Origin: Argentina anserina
Lineage: Eukaryota; Streptophyta; Magnoliopsida; Rosales; Rosaceae
Direction of reading: 5' to 3'
NCBI RefSeq assembly: GCF_933775445.1
Contig: NC_065877.1
Span: forward strand, 33,926,694 to 33,990,693
Length of the DNA: 64,000 nucleotides
Shown in pieces: positions 47,074-58,059 of this stretch (within the stretch, counting starts at the first letter, position 1; every line of letters starts with the position of its first letter). Below the pieces are notes generated by a model. It worked only from the letters and a program-made list of their open reading frames with translations, searched no databases and was not told the DNA's origin. Position numbers and translations under genes: made by a program.

Positions 47074-49066
47074 TGTCGCGACCCCAAAATTTTAAGTATG
47101 AAACTCGAAAATCGAAGCAATGAAAAAAACTCAAAAACAATCTCAATAAGGCGAAATCGTCTCATCACAGCGTATCATTACTGAGTTCATAGTACAACAG
47201 AGTCGAATGGATTATTACAAAACCAATTTAAAATTCAAACATTATTTCAAATGGAAATGTAAAATCCTCATAATCCTCACCACAAAATAAAATAAGGCAA
47301 CTTTTAAGTCTTCAGAGTTATCCGTCGATTCTGCTAATCCACACCTGCGGAACTATCCCCTACACCATCAAATAGGTGCACCGAGATTGCAAGACACAAA
47401 CTTGGTAAGCTTTGCAGCTCGTATGAGTAAACAACAAAATAACATGCATAGTAATACGAGAGTATATATTGAAACATCCAATTATAAATGTACTCATGAG
47501 TCAAAGAATGGCCCATCTAGTTGTCCAATAATATTTGAATGCTCATGAGAAATCAAGCAACCCATCTGTTTACCCAATTACATTTATAATACGGGTACTC
47601 ATCCGTTACCCCTCATGCAGTACACCGCCGGATATTGGGCAACCCATCTGCCATCTAATAATCCAAAAAATATGGGTACTCATAAGCCGGTAACCCATAT
47701 GTTACCTTTCATGCCAGTACACCGGCAGACAGACTAGAGTTCTAACTGTATCGTAACTGTCGCCCGTCCAAGGCTAAGTTCCGATATGCCAACACGTCCG
47801 AAGACAACAAAAATGTTTTAACATAACTCAAGTTAAAACTACATACAAAACAATCCTCACATGTTATTGTACAAAACCAAGTGACATGCTCAAATAAATA
47901 AATATCAATGTCATAAATGAACTTATTTGAAAACGAGAATATGACAATATATAATATAGCAACTCATATATATGTATCGATTTGACCAATTATACACATA
48001 CACAACCCACTATATCATATACATATCATAGTTCAATCTTTTAAAATAAGTGTAATTATGAATATCTGTTAGGGGTAGATTCGTCACTGTGAGATTTTAC
48101 TCACCTTAGTTTCATGAGTGTATTTCCCACAATACTGAAAGCAATTCCTTCACTCGATTAATCGATCACCTAGATTGAAGAAGAAGTGATTAGAAACGTT
48201 ACGTAAAACCTCAAATGCCGAAACAATATTAATGTTTTACTGTGCAGTAATTTTCGGTTTTTATGAAATTACTGTTCACGTAAATTACTATTCATGTATT
48301 ACTGTTCATATACATACTGCCTATGTATTATTTTTCATATACGTACTGTTTACATATTACTCTTCATATACGTACTGTTTATGTATTACTTAACCAGTAA
48401 ATACAATTTATTAATTTACCTTTCAGAAATTACTTTTACAATTACTGTACGTAAAATAATTTTACATTCACCGTATGTAAAATAATTTTACATTTACTGT
48501 ACGTAAATTACTTTTTACATTCACCGTACATAAATCACTTTTTATAAAAATTATTGTTCACGCGCCACCTCCGGCGACCGTGCCTCCCCATAGTGGCATC
48601 ACGTGGAGCTCACGCGTTGCTTAAACCGGCGCGCGTGGCTTGCCCACCGCTGCCAAAAACCCATCATTTCCTTCCCCTCTTCCCTTCGACGGCCTATGGC
48701 CTCCTCCTGCACCTCTTACCCTACCTCACGCGTCGCCTAAGGCAGCGGTACTCCCTCCCCCTCCTCCCCATCCGATTCTCCACCAAATCGCCACAATTTC
48801 AATCCAATTCAATCTCAACTATCATAATACACAAACCCTTACCTAAATCGAGCCTTAGAACCACCGGAGCGTCACCGGAGGAGCAGCTTGGATGGCGGTG
48901 GTTTCTGCAGGATCTTTTGTGTCGCCGGTTGAGCTCCGATGCGGCGTGTCAAGGTCAGGGTTTGTTGCGGTCGGGCGGGGCTTTTGCGACCAGCGGTGAG
49001 GGACACAGACATCCGGTTGGCAAGATCGCCGGCGACATTTTCTGAGGGAGAGAGAGATGTCGGGGA

Positions 49067-49097
<31 letters not shown>

Positions 49098-49460
49098 AGG
49101 GCTGCGGGGTGAGGGTTTCCAAAAATGGAAACCCTAATCCTTAAAATTTCTTTTTTATACCATTTTTCAAAATCAGAAACTAATTTCTGTCGTTAATAAC
49201 TTTCACGTACAATGTGCAATTAGAACGCGTGATATGGCCACGAACTCGTATCGACGAGCTCTACAACTTTCGTGAAGGAAGTTTTCGGAAACGAGCGACG
49301 GAGTAAAAGTCAATTCTCGCGTCGCGGAAACGTAATGTTTTTCCAATTTAGTTTTCCAAATACGGTCCGTTTTCGATTTCGACAATGTCGCGAAGCGAAA
49401 CAAATGCGTTTTATTAATATAACAAAGTTTATTAATTTCTAAGTTCATAAAAAAAATTAA
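47074..49460 (-). repeat. old solo LTR remnant related to the COBRA-gene LTR
   Basis: It starts TGTCGCGACCCCAAAATTTT and keeps the order of modules seen in the LTRs at 10607-24231: CTGCGGAACTATCCCCTACACC, GGTGCACC, AAGCTTTGCAGCTCGTATGAGT, GAGATTTTACTCACCTTA, a GC-rich zone and a GAGAGA tract. The far end has no recognisable terminus, so the boundary near 49460 is approximate. No target duplication was found. It is a diverged family member. Confidence 0.7.
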
Positions 49461-50560
49461 TATTGAAGATTTTTTTAATTGGACTGAAAAATGGTTATAT
49501 AAGTTTTAATGAGGTTTTTGTTTTTGTTAAAGTTTTATGCATATTATTGGCGGCAGTAAGTGGCTGCAGCTGTCTGTTCCCTTTATGTTCTTCAATTTGG
49601 TTCTTCTTTGTCTATATTCTGGTGAGTTTTACTTCTTTTCTGTGTCTTGTGAATTTTGTTATTCAGTCATTTTTGTCTGATTAAATTACTACTGATCTTC
49701 TTAACTTGTTCTTTTTTTCTTTTTCTATTGTTTCCTTATATTATCTTCAAATTCATACATAAGCGGTTATATGATAGTGCTTGGTTCTGAATTCTATGTG
49801 AACTTGAATTTATTTGGTTGTCCATGAATCACAGATATGGAAAATTAGAAGCAACATGCTTAGCGATAGAGGAGCCACCTGAAAAAGAACAAGCTAGTTG
49901 AATGAATGCAGGTCCGACCATCTGCATGTAGATGATGTTTTTGAAGGTATGGAATAGCACACCGTGATTACTGTATTGTGATGTAATCGCTGGGACATAA
50001 GAGATTAAACATAACGGGTTAAGTTAGCAAGATCGAATAGCGTTTGCATAATAACTAAACTGAAATGGCAATCAGTGTACTGGATACCAGGTTGGGGCAT
50101 TAATTACCTGCTGTTCCCACTCTCAATTAACGTTAAAAACTCCAAATGTAGTATTAAATTTTTGGCAAGAGCTTTAGGCCACTCAGTAGGCACTTTCTTT
50201 GACATGGTTGAGTACGTTGTGTACAAGAAACTACAATAAAATCTCATTAAATTAATACTCGATTAATAATCTCGTTAAAATAATATTTTTTACCGGTCCC
50301 GACTTATGGTTAACGTGCTAAATTAATATTTTGCTAAATTTGTAAGATAATAAAAAAAAGAATTCATATAGACATCATTAAATATATAAATTAATAATGA
50401 CATAATTTATATACCTTTATGAGAATGTCATTGAATAATTTTGTTGATTCAATTATCATCAAATAAAATAATACAATATATCAAATAACATAATATTAGA
50501 GAGAGAGAGAGAGAGCCGCGCGTTTGTGCGACTATTCGTTATATTGTTTCCCTTTCGTCA
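49461..50560. other. intergenic with a possible pogo-like end
   Basis: At 50231 TACAATAAAATCTCATTAAA and the AT-rich repeats after it resemble the ends of Emigrant/Lemi1-type (pogo-like) MITEs, but no opposite end was seen. A GA run lies at about 50499-50514. No gene is recognised. Confidence 0.35.
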
Positions 50561-52474
50561 TTCGACCCTCTCTACCACTATTCTCCTTCGTCCGGCGACT
50601 TCAGCACTCGAGCCACCCAACAAATAATCAACCCAACGTTCCCCTTTTTTGAGCGAAGACCCGAGGCCAATTGGTGACCGTTCACGACGCTACGACACCC
50701 AGAAGGTTGATTCCAAGGCTCGAGACGACATCCATTCCACTAATTCCTCACTCTACGGTTGATTCCAAGCGTTGTAGGGATCAAATCGAATTGCAAATCT
50801 GAGTTGAAAACCCAACACACCGTCGGCTTTCCGGCCATTTTCCGACGACTTCCCGGCTGATTTAGGCTTGAGTGCAGGTATGGAAAATCTCCATCTCGTT
50901 GTGATCTATACTTTTGTGTTGGGGTTGTGAGGTTTTGAGCGACTTTGTGTTGGTGGCTACAGCGTATGGGTCCCACGCGCGATAGGTTTGGACGGCGCTT
51001 GGCGACGTTTTTAAGTTGGCCTTTAAAGTAGTTGGTGCCATGTGGCTGTGTGCTTGTCATTACGAGCACTGTTTCTATAATTGTGATGTTTGTTGAGTTG
51101 TTAGGTGTAAAGTGGGTAGAATTCTAACTTTAGGAACCAAATAACATGCTAGAGTTTGATTTTAAAGATGTTGGTGTTGATGGAGAGAGGGCGCTAAGTT
51201 CCTTAAGCTAGTTTTGAGTTTCGGGTTAGGTTGTTTTTACCATTAGTGTCTTGGTACTAAGTGAAAGCTATGTTATGTCACTAGGTGTTGACGAAGCGAG
51301 TCAGTGAGCTTCACTTGACGTTGTAGAAGTCGCAAGCAGGAGGTAAAGGTGAGTAAGTCTTACTACGTCATTGTTACCCTTGGCGGTGACTCTTTTTAAA
51401 TGCATAACCATTTTTTTATATTTAAGTAAAAAAATCTGTGAAAATAAGTAACTTGTGTTAGTATATATAGATAGTGATTTATATGTGTATTTAATGGTAA
51501 TCATAATACATATATATATATACGTTATTATATAATATGATGCTATTGTTATTTTATTTGATTTTGAATCATGTTGATGTTGTTCTGATTATTGTTATTG
51601 TGGCGGAAGGAAAGAAAATGTACCTTCCGGTAAATTGCTTTATTACGTGATTATTTATTCTTGTGGCGGAAGGAACCGAAAGGGAAGAAAATGTACCTTC
51701 CGATAAAATAAGTTTATTGATATGACTTGTGAATATTCTATTGATGTGAGCCACTTGGGCTTTAAGTACAATATTATCATGGTTTGATTAATATGTTGTA
51801 AGTGTGGTTTTAACATTAGAGTTTTGTTAAAGCGTTTTCTTGTCTTTGGACCTAGTGATGGTAATTAAATCGGGAACTAAGTCTTTGGCCAGGTGATTGG
51901 TTACGATCAGTTAGAGTTCTAGTATGTCTGCCGTGCACGGCATGAGGGGGTAATCTGGTGGGGTAACCTGGGTCTCGTGAGTGTACTTGTTTAAAAAAAA
52001 AAGTGGTTTGTTAATTTTTCTTATACACTTGTGGAAATGGAATTCAACTTCACATTTGAATTGAATATGACTCTTGTTGATGTAATTAACGCCGAATTTA
52101 TATAATTATTTGTTTTACTCATACATGCTATAAAAACTTACCGGATTTGTGTTTACAATCCCGGTGCACCAACCAAGAGTATAGGGAATAGACCTGCAAG
52201 TGGGAGTTAGCGGGTTATAGGAGATTCTTGGAGGTCCACCAAGTAGTTCTCCCCTTTTTGTTTTTGGTGAGGATTTTAGTGAATTTTACATCATCCAGAT
52301 TATGTTACTATTTTGTAAACTTTGGTGATGTATTATTCATGTTGACTGAGTTGCATTTTGAACTCAGTGTTAACACACTGTTATGTAAAATGATTTCAAT
52401 GTAGTTGAGGTTATTTTAAAGTTGTTCAAAACATTGAATTTGAATTGTATTGTTCAAAATCTTCGGGTTGTGAC
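50560..52474 (+). repeat. opposite-facing LTR remnant of the same superfamily
   Basis: Read on the minus strand from 52474 it starts TGTCACAACCCGAAG and carries, in the family order, the CAACTCAGTCAA segment, the GGTGCACCGGGATTGTAAAC module and a TTACTCACCTTTACC segment. It is therefore inverted relative to the copy at 47074-49460. The left boundary is uncertain. Confidence 0.6.
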
Positions 52475-54010
52475 ACGAAGTGCTCTATACCTAGACTATT
52501 CCCAAGCAATTTAACCTAAAGGTACGCTTATTAGATTTAACATACAAAGATCATTAAAGTCTTAAAGAGTTTGAGACATCATAAGGCATCACAAATTACT
52601 TAGCGTCCTACTAAAATTAGGACTTAGTTTACTTGCTAACTACAAAAAATAACAATTGCTTCCCTAGATAGTTTGAGGAGTCCGATATTGGCACAAGCAT
52701 CAACCAATCAAAGCAATAGAACCCTAACATGCATACTAAGCGTGCACTCAAAGCAAACATTCATTAGTGGAAAAGTACTAAACCAAAGTCTCATTTTGAA
52801 TTAAAAAAAACTAAAACTAAATCTCAAATCATCTTGTGGATCATGTCTAGGGCTTCAAGTTGCCCCCTAACTAAAAACAACCTAAATAAACATAATATAA
52901 AAAGAACAACGAGAATAAGAAAAAGAGGTGTAGTCTCCGGGAGAGAGGAAAGAGAGACGTAGAGATTATCTTTTATATAAGCTTCATTCCACAATTCCTT
53001 CTTGTTTTAGGTTTCCTTCGGACATTCTAATTGGTGCCAACTCATTTAATTCTTCATCATTTGCATCACATATGTACAATAAGTCGGGTCATGAAGCGCA
53101 AACTCGTCCATGGGCCTTCTGGTGTCAGTTGGGCCACATAACATAAAATCCCTTCAAGATTCAGATTCACGCGCAAACTGACATTCAGGATACTAAATCA
53201 GACATAACTTCCTCTAGAAAATAGGTATTGATGAACTGTAAAAAAAACTCTGGAAACTAGACTTATGTATCTATCCATACATATAAAGATCATAATCTGG
53301 TTCATTCTGAGTTGCTCTCAGTGATATGTCGAAGTCAACTGATTTGCATTGGCAGATATCCCGAATTTGTCTTTCAATGCCTCCTTTTATTTCTTTCTTC
53401 CTATTTGCTTTGAAAAACCTACTAAACAAATGAAGAAAAGTAAATAACTAGATTACATACTAAACTAACAAGTAAAGTATAGGGAAATATGACACAAATA
53501 AAGTATAATTATGCTCCTATCAATAATTCATGTAGTTTGTGAAGAAAAAAAACATATAAAGTGTGTGTTAATAATGATATATGATCATGAACTTGTAAAA
53601 TGTTCACATTAGTGGATCAATCGTCAAATACAATCCATGTTTAGAATTTCATAACCAAATTAGTTGGAAACTCAAAACCACTACCATCGTATATTAAGGG
53701 CCAAACACCCCCCAAAAAAAAAATGAATCAGTCAAGTCTTGAAATGGTGCGTAAGACTTTAGCCAAATGCCAGCGACCAAGTCTGCTCACTAGCTACACA
53801 AACAAGGACTATACTAGTTGGTTGATGTTGATGGAGATTCTTCAATCAAGACTGTTAACATTTACAAAATTCTAACATACAACTTGACAATAATATCACT
53901 ATTAGCTTTAACAAAATACCGATCGATGTGGCCTTCCGAGATATACAACCATACATTTATGATCTGCCTCTGTAATAACTATGTTTACTTACTTTACTAC
54001 CTCCACCAAG
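52475..54010. other. intergenic, probable retroelement debris
   Basis: The stretch ending GCTCCTATCA near 53521 reads TGATAGGAGC on the minus strand, like the start of some plant LTRs, but no partner end was seen. The last 300 bases form the promoter region of the first receptor kinase. No coding region is supported. Confidence 0.35.
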
Positions 54011-54013
54011 GCC

Positions 54014-54021
54014 TATATATA
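54014..54021 (+). promoter_or_regulatory. TATA box of the first receptor kinase
   Basis: TATATATA at 54014-54021, 64 bp before the start codon at 54085. Confidence 0.55.
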
Positions 54022-54084
54022 TGAACCAAGCCAAGTCTTTATTTACTTGCACCTTTTCTCAGAGTAATCCTCTTGTCCACCGAC

Positions 54085-56790
54085 ATGAAAACTATTATCA
54101 CTCCTCTCGACCTTTCCAGCTTCTTCTTACTCCTCGGCACTATACTAGTGACCGGAGATTCCACCTTTCAGATCAACCTCAATTGTGGCTCTCGCAATAA
54201 CACGGTGGATCAATATGATTCTCGAATTTGGACGGGAGATATCAACTCAAAGTTTTTTCTCAAAGATCAACTCGGTAGCGCATCCCAAGTAGCAGAAGCA
54301 CCACAGTTGCCCTCGACGGACAGCAAAGTACCGTACACTACAGCTAGGCTTTCGTACTCGGCATTTACTTATAGATTTCCTGTTAGTCCAGGCCAGAAGT
54401 TCATCCGCTTGTATTTCTTCCCAACTTCATACAACGCAAACTTCGACATCTCGAAATCACTCTTTTCTGTCAAAGCCGGTGGTTACAGACTTCTCAAAGA
54501 CTTTAACGCTTCTCTCAGTAGTACAAATAACAACGACGCTGAGACGTTTATCAAAGAATACTGCATCAACTTTGAACCAGAACAGATGACTCTGAACATC
54601 ACATTCACTCCCAGCAATGGCGCATACGCGTTTATAAACGGGATTGAAATCATGTCCATGCCAACCAATCTTTACTATTCGCGATCGGCAGCTGAAAGCG
54701 ATGGGGCTAATTATCTCGGCACCGAAACTAGCTATCACGTTGAGAACAACAGCGCTCTAGAGATGATCCACCGAATCAATGTTGGTGGCAGCGCAGTATC
54801 TCCGAATGAAGACACCGGCATGTACCGCACCTGGTATCCAACGGACGATATCTACTTAGATGATGAAAGTAGCAACTTGAGCCTTGTCTACAAGAGAAAA
54901 AAACTTGATCTGAATTTTGCAATCATTCCGAACTACACTGCGCCGGAGGAGGTGTACCAAACGGGCCGGACAATGGGACGGAACCAGATCATCAACAGGA
55001 CCTTCAATCTCACCTGGGGGTTCTCGGTTGATCCTCAATTTTCTTACCTGGTGAGGCTCCATTTCTGTGAGATTGATCCGGATATCACCATGGTTAAAGG
55101 TAGAGTGTTTCAGATTTTCATAGCTAATTTAACAGCTGAACGCAATGCGAACATAGTCGAATGGACTACAAAGCTAGGATATAAAGGAAATCAAATTCCC
55201 ATATATAGGGACTACTTTGTGCCCATGTCGAGTCTTGGAAACCAGCAGAAAGGGTTAGTTAAACTCTTTGTCCAGCTACAAGCGAATCAAGACGATCCAA
55301 GCATCTTGTTCAATGGTCCGCTCTTGAATGGGCTCGAAATCTTCAAACTCAATGACACAGACGGCAATCTTGGCGCACCCATCCAAGAGCTACCGCCAGA
55401 TATCCAGCCAAAAGTGACTTCGCAGAGCTCTAAACCCTCTACTAAGAAGTCGATTCCTATGCTTGCTATTCTCGCCGGTGCAGTTTCTGTCTTACTTGTT
55501 CTTTCCCTCGTCGGGTTTCTTATTTTCAGGCGTAAAAGAAAAGTCGATGACTCCAGCTCCAGCAAAGGAACGAAATGGGGGCCATTCTCCTTTTCAACGA
55601 CCAAGTCAACCAAGTCTCATGGCTCAGCTCTACCGTCGGATCTGTGTCGCCACTTTTCACTGGCGGAGATCAAAGGCGCCACCCAAAACTTCAACTCTGT
55701 TTTCATAATCGGCGTTGGCGGGTTCGGTAACGTGTACAAAGGGTACATCGATGGTGGGTCCACACCGGTGGCGATAAAGCGGCTGAAACCGGATTCATCA
55801 CAGGGGGCGCACGAGTTCAAGAACGAGATCGAGATGCTGTCCCAACTCCGGCACCTCCATTTGGTGTCCCTCGTCGGATATTGTACTGACCAGGGTGAGA
55901 TGATCTTGGTGTATGACTATATGGCATCTGGGACTCTGCGGGACCATTTGTACCAGACTGAAAATCCACCACTGCCCTGGGAACAACGTCTCCAAATTTG
56001 TATCGGAGCGGCGCGTGGGCTGCACTACCTCCACACTGGGGCCAAGTGCATGATTATCCACCGTGACGTGAAGAGCACAAATATCTTGTTGGATGAGAAA
56101 TGGGTGGCCAAGGTTTCGGATTTTGGTCTATCCAAGATGGGGACGACCACCATGTCCAAGACTCACATCAGCACAATGGTGAAGGGTAGTTTCGGGTATC
56201 TTGACCCGGAGTACTATAGACGTCAACAGTTGACTGAGAAATCTGACGTTTACTCTTTTGGAGTAGTCTTGTGTGAGGTTCTGTGTGCAAGGCCAGCTCT
56301 GATACGAACTGTGGAGAAGAAGCAGATGAGCCTAGCTGAATGGACAAAGAGTTGTCACCGAAATGGCTCGATCAATCAAATCATTGATCCAAACCTGAGG
56401 GGAAAGATCGCAGCCACATCTCTGAATAAGTTCGTCGAGCTTGCAGTGAGTTGTATGAATGATAATGGAAATGAGCGGCCATCGATGAATGACGTAGTTT
56501 GGCGGCTAGAGTTTGCATTGCAGCTTCAACAGAGTGCTGAAGTACTCTCAGACGTGAAAATGGAAGGTGAAGATGAGGTTGCGTTCATGAAAAGTAATGA
56601 TGATGTGATTAATTGCAGCTGGGAATGCTCGTCAGATTCTAGGGCTTGGACGCCCCCCCAATACTCGTCGGATTCCAAGACCAGCAGAACGACCAAAACT
56701 AGTAGCGGGGATATATCAACTACCAATGAATCTATCAAAGGAATGTCTGGAACAATCTTCTCTGAGATCAGGGATCCCACTTTGAGATGA
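54085..56790 (+). CDS. FERONIA-like CrRLK1L receptor kinase, copy 1
   Basis: CrRLK1L kinases sit in the plasma membrane, sense wall state and RALF peptides, and control growth, reproduction and immunity. This intronless 901-residue protein starts at the ATG at 54085. It has a signal peptide (about 1-26), an extracellular tandem malectin-like region (about 30-430) with many N-glycosylation sites and the GTGMYRTW-like segment DTGMYRTW, a membrane span (about 455-480) followed by RRKRK, and a kinase domain (about 530-800). The kinase has the loop GVGGFGNV (about 543), the lysine in VAIKR (about 563), HRDVKSTN (about 658), DFG (about 677) and GSFGYLDPEYYRR. It is an RD kinase with all catalytic residues present. 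The tail ends SIKGMSGTIFSEI. The close neighbour at 58060 shows a tandem duplication. Confidence 0.94.
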   Translation: MKTIITPLDLSSFFLLLGTILVTGDSTFQINLNCGSRNNTVDQYDSRIWTGDINSKFFLKDQLGSASQVAEAPQLPSTDSKVPYTTARLSYSAFTYRFPVSPGQKFIRLYFFPTSYNANFDISKSLFSVKAGGYRLLKDFNASLSSTNNNDAETFIKEYCINFEPEQMTLNITFTPSNGAYAFINGIEIMSMPTNLYYSRSAAESDGANYLGTETSYHVENNSALEMIHRINVGGSAVSPNEDTGMYRTWYPTDDIYLDDESSNLSLVYKRKKLDLNFAIIPNYTAPEEVYQTGRTMGRNQIINRTFNLTWGFSVDPQFSYLVRLHFCEIDPDITMVKGRVFQIFIANLTAERNANIVEWTTKLGYKGNQIPIYRDYFVPMSSLGNQQKGLVKLFVQLQANQDDPSILFNGPLLNGLEIFKLNDTDGNLGAPIQELPPDIQPKVTSQSSKPSTKKSIPMLAILAGAVSVLLVLSLVGFLIFRRKRKVDDSSSSKGTKWGPFSFSTTKSTKSHGSALPSDLCRHFSLAEIKGATQNFNSVFIIGVGGFGNVYKGYIDGGSTPVAIKRLKPDSSQGAHEFKNEIEMLSQLRHLHLVSLVGYCTDQGEMILVYDYMASGTLRDHLYQTENPPLPWEQRLQICIGAARGLHYLHTGAKCMIIHRDVKSTNILLDEKWVAKVSDFGLSKMGTTTMSKTHISTMVKGSFGYLDPEYYRRQQLTEKSDVYSFGVVLCEVLCARPALIRTVEKKQMSLAEWTKSCHRNGSINQIIDPNLRGKIAATSLNKFVELAVSCMNDNGNERPSMNDVVWRLEFALQLQQSAEVLSDVKMEGEDEVAFMKSNDDVINCSWECSSDSRAWTPPQYSSDSKTSRTTKTSSGDISTTNESIKGMSGTIFSEIRDPTLR

Positions 56791-58059
56791 TCATAATTGA
56801 TCGATGATAACGTGCATGCGGAGTTTTAATGGATTAAAGAAAAATGGGCAGATCACAGAGCTAGCTAGGTCCCAAACTGTGATGCACAGTATTATGCTTG
56901 TATTTTTTTCTTCTGAGAATGATGCTTGTGTGTAATGAATAAATACACATGCGAATAATAGTTCTAGGTTGATTGCTGTATGCTTTACCATAAGAGCGCT
57001 TAATTTTCACAAGTTCTACATTACTTAATGATAATTCATTACTTGAACATCATCGCCATTCCTGGAAGAACTTGGTCACTTGTTCAAGGTAACATGTTAG
57101 GTCGGAAATCTTAAATTTTGTTGAAACACATAACTAGGGTTGCTTCGTGCTTTCTTAAGATGATGTTTACATATTACCCGACCCAAGTCATAGCTGGAGG
57201 CGCAACTTTTCTACTAAAGAAGACAACAACACCATGCCAATCTGTATTCCTAAATACTTATCCTGAGGACTTTGTCTAAGTCTACAAACACTATTGGAGT
57301 GAGCTACACAAACAAATATCAGTAGCTTAATCTATATTCTTATCTTTTCTGATTGATTGAGAATCTTATTATTAGAGTAGACCCAAGAATTGTATACACA
57401 AGCTACTAGTCTTCTATCATGTATGTCCCTTTCTGCTTTAATATTCAAGTCTCTGCGTGCAACACAACAAAACCTTCAAGTCAAATTAAATTAAATAACA
57501 CAAGTGCTCAGAAACTGTTAACAGTCTCATTACAGAGGACAATAAAACAACTAGCATAATTTCCAAGTTACTTCGTCACATGTTACACGTAGCTATTACA
57601 TTGGCCAACAACATGAGTCTCATTCATGAAAAGAAAGAGGGAACCTCCATTAAAGCAATGGACACACAACTAAAGCAAAAGAAATGAAAAACACTTCCAC
57701 CATGATGAAGATGGCTATAGAAAATAAAGCTCTGAACCTTTTCAAGGCCAGAATCGCTGCCGTTGAAGCTCGACGGAAAGATGAAACAACAACCCAATCA
57801 CAGACCCCCAGTCTTTCTTTCTATCTTTCTTTTAATTAATACTGCATTAAAACTTGTTTAATAGCGCCTGCAATGTCTTTTAGCTTAATAATTCTCCTTC
57901 CAACCTTCAAATTTCATAGGTCCAAATAGAGAATTAGATAATTAAAGACACAGTTTAGTGATACACTGTTACGTATATGATTCTATATGCATAATATAAG
58001 CAGAGTAGCTTCCTCTGTTTTCAACTTCATCCTCATTCTGTCACCATTTGCTACCTACC
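56791..58059. other. spacer between the tandem receptor kinases
   Basis: 1.27 kb holding the 3' UTR of copy 1 and the promoter of copy 2. A weak TATA-like ATAATATAAG lies near 57991. No coding region is recognised. Confidence 0.5.

Noticed and set aside
50231..50500. Possible Emigrant/pogo-like transposon end
   Set aside because: Only one end was recognised, with no inverted partner and no TA duplication, so it is mentioned only in the gap entry.
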